A stretch of 48,063 nt of DNA, taken from NCBI GenBank assembly GCA_964646515.1, contig CAZYES010000003.1, positions 1-48,063 on the forward strand, in the 5' to 3' direction. Shown one piece after another: positions 44,410 to 48,063 of this stretch. This DNA is from C7867-002 sp964646515 (GTDB taxonomy: Bacteria; Patescibacteriota; Minisyncoccia; Phycocordibacterales; PALSA-1337). Every line of letters starts with the position of its first letter. Position 1 is the stretch's first letter. The position numbers were made by a program, and so were the translations under genes. Under the pieces are notes generated by a model. That model did not search any database. It saw only the letters and a program-made list of their open reading frames with translations, and was not told the DNA's origin.

Positions 44410-45255
44410 ATGAATATCGAGACTCTTTCTAAAAGCGCCATCGCCGTTATAGATCAATACTCACACTTAGAGATAGGTTCGGCAGTTTCTTCCGTTCCCT
44501 ACTTCAATAATAAAACCATTGGCGCTCGAATCACCCTACGCGCCTATATAGGCAAAGGTAGCCCAAAAGATATCCTAGATGAAATACAAGCCTTAGTAGT
44601 GAAAAACCACATATCACCAGATTCATTGACTGATGAGTCATTAAAGAAACTCCTAATTGACAACAATATCGGCATTGACTGTTCTGGTTTTGCTTATCAT
44701 GTCCTCAACGCCCAATCTGAAGCGCTTCACAAAGGCTCTCTGAAAAAGCACCTTTCGTTCATCAAATGTTCTGGTATTATTGGAAAAATTCGCTGTTCAC
44801 TTAGGCCTGCGGAAAATTGCGACGTAGCAACATTGGCAAATGATAAAAACAGCCGAGTGATAGGGCTTAATGAAATCAAGCCAGGTGACATCATCACTAT
44901 GACTAACCAAATAGAAAAGAAAATCGATGCCCAGGGTCTATTTCGAGCAACACCAAGTGTCCAATCAGATACACAAAACCAAACAAACTATGAACGTGAT
45001 CACATCCTCGTCATTCACCAAGTAGAGTACAACAACGCTATACCTACCAAAGTCCATTACTCCCACGCCGTCACGTATCCAGAAGATGGCCTATCTGGCG
45101 GTGGTATTCGTCAGGGCAAAATAGAAATCACTGGTATTGAAAAAAACATACTTACCGCGGTATGGATAGAAAATGGAAAAACTGGTTTTGGTAATCGTCT
45201 ATTCTCACGAGCACAAAAGTCCGATACCAAAGTCCGTCGCTTGAAATGGTGGTAA
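44410..45255 (+). CDS. NlpC/P60-like cysteine peptidase candidate
   Basis: 281 residues, no signal peptide. The motif GIDCSGFAYHVL (88-99) with C91 is typical of the NlpC/P60 catalytic cysteine, followed by KPGDIITM (157-164) and DHILVIHQV, where H198 is the likely catalytic histidine. An insertion of about 60 residues lies between the cysteine helix and the PGD strand. NlpC/P60 enzymes cut peptidoglycan stem peptides or act as amidases; without an export signal, an intracellular role with the upstream ATP-grasp enzyme is also possible. Co-transcribed with the ATP-grasp gene. Confidence 0.65.
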   Translation: MNIETLSKSAIAVIDQYSHLEIGSAVSSVPYFNNKTIGARITLRAYIGKGSPKDILDEIQALVVKNHISPDSLTDESLKKLLIDNNIGIDCSGFAYHVLNAQSEALHKGSLKKHLSFIKCSGIIGKIRCSLRPAENCDVATLANDKNSRVIGLNEIKPGDIITMTNQIEKKIDAQGLFRATPSVQSDTQNQTNYERDHILVIHQVEYNNAIPTKVHYSHAVTYPEDGLSGGGIRQGKIEITGIEKNILTAVWIENGKTGFGNRLFSRAQKSDTKVRRLKWW

Positions 45256-45262
45256 GTTAGTG

Positions 45263-45292
45263 TTGTACTGATCACCTTTTTCATGGTATCGT
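45263..45292 (+). promoter_or_regulatory. Leaderless promoter of mraY
   Basis: TTGTAC (45263-45268), 18-base spacer ending in TGG, TATCGT (45287-45292), 6 bases, ATG at 45299. Confidence 0.6.
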
Positions 45293-45298
45293 GTACCC

Positions 45299-46426
45299 AT
45301 GTTAACTATACTTCAAGGGACTGCAGACCTGGCTTATATCTTTGGTTTTATGATTTTCGGATCCTTCGTAGCTTTTCTCTGGGCACCGCTCTTATCGAGA
45401 TTTCTATACCGATTTAACGTCATAAAAGGGCCAAAAGTAGAGCTCGCGCCACTTCACTCTCATAACTACAAAGCCACTACCCCTGTCATGGGCGGACTGC
45501 TGGTAGTCTTCACTGTAGCTCTTATAACTGTCTCCTTCAATTGGTCAAGAAGCTTCACTTGGGTGCCTATCGGCGTTATGCTAATTTCCGCTTTACTCGG
45601 CGCTATCGACGATCTCATGAACATATACGGCCGAGAGAGGCGCTCGCGCAAACTCAAACACATTTGGAATCTGATAAAAGTTCACAAAGAGTGGTACATG
45701 CGTTTGTGGTATGCTATCACCTTGCCATGGTCTATATTCAAACGCCTTTCTGTCTGGTTTGGCTCCAGAAACGGCAAAGGAGTCTTCGTACATGAAAAAT
45801 TGATCCTACAATTTATAGCCGGAACTTTCACTGCTTGGTGGATTTATACAAAACTTGGGCCAGCTTGGCACTATATCTATTTCCCTTTTGACATCTCTGT
45901 AAATGTCGAAGCCTTCATTATTCCAATCATCATTTTTATAGTGATGTTTACCGCCAATGCTGTCAATATCGCCGATGGCATGGATGGTTTGGCGGGCGGT
46001 TCGCTTATTATCACATTTAGTGCTCTTGCTTTACTCTCATGGATAAATGGTTTTGGCGAAATCGCTATATTGAATGCGACAACAGTCGGAGCCTTGATTA
46101 CCTATACATATTTCAATATCAAGCCGGCACGATTCATGATGGGCGATGTGGGATCATTGGGTCTAGGTGCGCTCCTAGCAGTCAACGCCATGGCTATAGG
46201 AGAAACTAGTGCCTTAATTTTTTTGGGGTTCATCTTCTATGTAGAAGCTACATCGGTCGTTCTGCAACTCTTTTCAAAATATATTTTTGGCCGTCGCATC
46301 TTTCTCATGGCGCCTTTACACCACCACTTTGAGCTCAAGGGCTGGAGTGAAGAAAAAACTGTTATGAGGTTCTGGGTCATTCACTTCCTCTTTGTAGTCT
46401 TCGGATTTTGGCTAGCACTCCATTAA
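45299..46426 (+). CDS. mraY: Phospho-N-acetylmuramoyl-pentapeptide-transferase
   Basis: 375 residues, about ten membrane segments. MraY joins UDP-MurNAc-pentapeptide to undecaprenyl phosphate, giving lipid I. Seen: KATTPVMGGLLVV, LLGAIDDLMNIYG with D104/D105, NAVNIADGMDGLAGG, GDVGSLGLGALLA, and the C-terminal APLHHHFELKGWSE histidine motif. A soluble-looking insertion of about 50 residues (about 108-160) follows the aspartate pair. It has its own leaderless promoter. With murB in this window it shows that the organism makes peptidoglycan. Confidence 0.97.
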   Translation: MLTILQGTADLAYIFGFMIFGSFVAFLWAPLLSRFLYRFNVIKGPKVELAPLHSHNYKATTPVMGGLLVVFTVALITVSFNWSRSFTWVPIGVMLISALLGAIDDLMNIYGRERRSRKLKHIWNLIKVHKEWYMRLWYAITLPWSIFKRLSVWFGSRNGKGVFVHEKLILQFIAGTFTAWWIYTKLGPAWHYIYFPFDISVNVEAFIIPIIIFIVMFTANAVNIADGMDGLAGGSLIITFSALALLSWINGFGEIAILNATTVGALITYTYFNIKPARFMMGDVGSLGLGALLAVNAMAIGETSALIFLGFIFYVEATSVVLQLFSKYIFGRRIFLMAPLHHHFELKGWSEEKTVMRFWVIHFLFVVFGFWLALH

Positions 46427-46437
46427 TTTCAATCTAC

Positions 46438-47172
46438 ATGGACTATCTTCATTGGGACCAAAAAACAATAACCGATTTTGCCGTGGAAACCATAGGAGAA
46501 ATGTACTCTCGTGGTTATGTTTTTACGAGAATAGGTAAAGGCGTAATGCAACAAACGCGCTCGGTCCGTATTGATCTAAACAAATTTATCCTTTCAAGTG
46601 AAAATCGACGCATATCGAAAAAAACAGGCCATATCGTCTTGTCTTCAGATAAATTACCATTAAAGACTTACAACTATTCTATAGGAAAACTAGCCAAAGA
46701 TTTTTATGACGTGAAATTTGCCAAAGGAATTATGAGCGCTCAAAAAATAAAAGAAATGCTAATTGATCTAGATAAAAGCAATTTCAATCTGTTATTAGAA
46801 TACTCCGCAACACCGATCGGAGATATAACCACGAAGGACGCGGGAGATGCAGGCACAAAATTGGACCTAAAACATGACATTGACGATGCCATCGGCTTTG
46901 CAATATGTTTTAGCACCCCCTCATTGTTACATTATTCTTATCCATTCTATGACATAAAAAAATCTCCAAAGAATATGGGTCTAGGTATGATGATAAGCGC
47001 TATTTTATATGCCAAGGAGGCTAAAATGCGCTACGTTTACCTAGGGTCACTCCAGAGGCCAAAAGATGCCTACAAGCTCCAATTTGAAGGCCTAGAGTGG
47101 TTTGATGGCAATACTTGGCAAGTGGATATGGCCGACGCAAAGAAGGTGTTACAAAAAATAAAGACAAGTTAA
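46438..47172 (+). CDS. ATE/Bpt-like aminoacyl-transferase (GNAT fold)
   Basis: 244 residues from ATG 46438; the in-frame TTG at 46408 lies inside mraY and is less likely. The C-terminal half resembles arginyl/leucyl-tRNA-protein transferases: LHYSYPFYDIKKSPKNMGLGMMISAILYAKEAKMRYVYLGSLQRPKDAYKLQFEGLEWF (from about residue 166). The family's N-terminal cysteine cluster is not seen. Known relatives add an amino acid from a tRNA to a protein N-terminus; aminoacyl transfer to a wall precursor is another GNAT-fold option. It lies 11 bases after mraY. The frame past the TAA stays open for 38 more codons. Confidence 0.6.
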   Translation: MDYLHWDQKTITDFAVETIGEMYSRGYVFTRIGKGVMQQTRSVRIDLNKFILSSENRRISKKTGHIVLSSDKLPLKTYNYSIGKLAKDFYDVKFAKGIMSAQKIKEMLIDLDKSNFNLLLEYSATPIGDITTKDAGDAGTKLDLKHDIDDAIGFAICFSTPSLLHYSYPFYDIKKSPKNMGLGMMISAILYAKEAKMRYVYLGSLQRPKDAYKLQFEGLEWFDGNTWQVDMADAKKVLQKIKTS

Positions 47173-47289
47173 GTTTATAGAGATGCTCAGGAAAGGTTCC
47201 TGGCCAATGAACAGATTTTGAAATACGCTGATGATCTTGATTTTTTACAGAGAATCAGGAGCATAGAATATGTAATGTTATCCGAATAG
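47173..47289 (+). pseudogene. In-frame open extension after the ATE-like gene stop
   Basis: Directly after the TAA at 47170-47172 the same frame reads 38 protein-like codons (YRDAQERFLANEQILKYADD and onward) before TAG at 47287-47289. No start codon of its own lies near the front. It may be a C-terminal extension cut off by a recent stop, or a gene remnant. Confidence 0.35.
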
Positions 47290-47295
47290 AATTAC

Positions 47296-48048
47296 TCACA
47301 ATTTCCTTCTCAAAACAACAATGTTCCTACCCTCATTATGAGGCTTCTTTGTTATATCAAAATCGCTAACTGAACCTACATATTCCCACTTATCAGTCCC
47401 TTGAGCCTTTTCTATAAATTCATCAACTGAGTAAATCTTTCGTATTTCCAAATGCTCAATTTTCTTCTTTTCACCGTTATCATCTACATCGAGCGTGATT
47501 TTAGCTTCAGATATTTTACCAACTTTGTCTATCCATTTCGGATCATAGGTAGTAACGACTTTAATATTACCCTCAATCATCTCCCAAGACTGCTTTCTGA
47601 TATCTTCTGGATAAAAACTGACAGCTCCGTCAAGAATATATAAGCTACCTGCTTTAACTGCATTTGCTACTGAATCAAGGTGACTATGTAATTCGTCATC
47701 GCTTTTGATATAAAATGAGCCAAGGAAAAGTAAGACACAATCAACTGGTTTTGGTAGAGAAAATTTCATCATATTTCCCTCAATAATTTCAGCTGTCAAA
47801 ACAAATTTCTCTATGATTTCGCGAGAAAAACCAATCATTTGTTTACTTAACTCAAGACCAACATAACTATACCCTCGCTTGCACAATTCCTTCATATGCG
47901 GACTATTACCTGAAGCAATTTCAAGAAAAGTCTTCACTGGAATTCTGGATTCCTTCGTTATAATCTCTTCGATAAAATCTACTTCCTTCGATATGTTGCG
48001 GAATGAAAAGGCGATCTCATAATATTTTGGATTGTCGTAGACTCGCAT
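47296..48048 (-). CDS. Class I SAM-dependent methyltransferase
   Basis: 250 residues. SAM motif I is FLEIASGNSPHMKELCKRGY (about 41-60), followed by the acidic ribose-binding VGLELSKQMI and the motif II-like DCVLLFLGSFY, then SLYILDGAV. No membrane segment. The substrate is unknown; the closest general type is a small-molecule methyltransferase. It converges with the ATE-like gene; the start is 15 bases from the window edge, so its promoter is not visible. Confidence 0.85.
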   Translation of the reverse strand: MRVYDNPKYYEIAFSFRNISKEVDFIEEIITKESRIPVKTFLEIASGNSPHMKELCKRGYSYVGLELSKQMIGFSREIIEKFVLTAEIIEGNMMKFSLPKPVDCVLLFLGSFYIKSDDELHSHLDSVANAVKAGSLYILDGAVSFYPEDIRKQSWEMIEGNIKVVTTYDPKWIDKVGKISEAKITLDVDDNGEKKKIEHLEIRKIYSVDEFIEKAQGTDKWEYVGSVSDFDITKKPHNEGRNIVVLRRKL

Positions 48049-48063
48049 GATAATTTGGCTGGC

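Overview
The window looks like a chromosomal piece of a Candidate Phyla Radiation (Patescibacteria) bacterium, most likely from the Parcubacteria side. This rests on familiar protein types rather than on a phylogenetic marker: the SDARLKEN-type tail-fibre-like giant protein with the INYQGKL start, SecA with two insertions and a short CPCGSGKKYKKCHGV tail, a VirD4/TraG-like ATPase with a disordered tail, a Wzy/ligase-TPR fusion, and a glycoside-hydrolase-like DUF4015 protein. The DNA is moderately AT-rich and ribosome-binding sites are scarce. Many first genes of transcription units have a -10 box exactly 6 bases before the start codon, which implies leaderless mRNAs.

Layout. (1) 1-10964, minus strand: a surface operon. 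It starts with a membrane-anchored protein carrying two helix-turn-helix-like repeats. A secreted protein, a DUF916-like membrane-anchored protein and a second secreted paralogue follow. It ends in a giant fibre gene of at least 2390 codons that runs off the left edge just as its S74-type chaperone domain begins. (2) 11341-19147: housekeeping block with a MerR-like protein, gatB, obgE, an AI-2E-family permease, secA and murB. (3) 19148-19494: an intergenic region with two promoter-plus-hairpin units that look like small RNAs, and a perfect DnaA box. (4) 19495-37865: a surface polysaccharide island. It contains a Wzy/WaaL-like ligase with TPRs, Wzm/Wzt ABC exporter, UDP-galactopyranose mutase, GT4, two GT2, GT92, GT8-like and GnT-I-like glycosyltransferases, three GT11 fucosyltransferases, two methyltransferase-like proteins and a dTDP-3-amino-sugar set (RmlB-like, FdtA-like, FdtB-like). 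(5) 37889-41795, minus strand: the VirD4-like ATPase, a small GC-rich gene with its own terminator, a DUF4015 hydrolase and a small membrane protein. (6) 41850-48048: a hypothetical gene with a terminator, rsmI, then an ATP-grasp / NlpC-P60-like / mraY / ATE-like gene series, and a convergent methyltransferase.

How it works together. The polysaccharide island encodes sugar activation (Glf, RmlB/FdtA/FdtB), chain assembly (GTs), export (Wzm/Wzt) and possibly polymerisation or ligation, so the cell probably wears a complex glycan containing galactofuranose, fucose and a 3-amino-dideoxyhexose. The surface operon would add a giant fibre anchored in the same envelope. MurB, MraY, the ATP-grasp protein and the NlpC/P60-like protein indicate a peptidoglycan wall. 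No tRNA, rRNA, CRISPR array, transposase or integrase was recognised.
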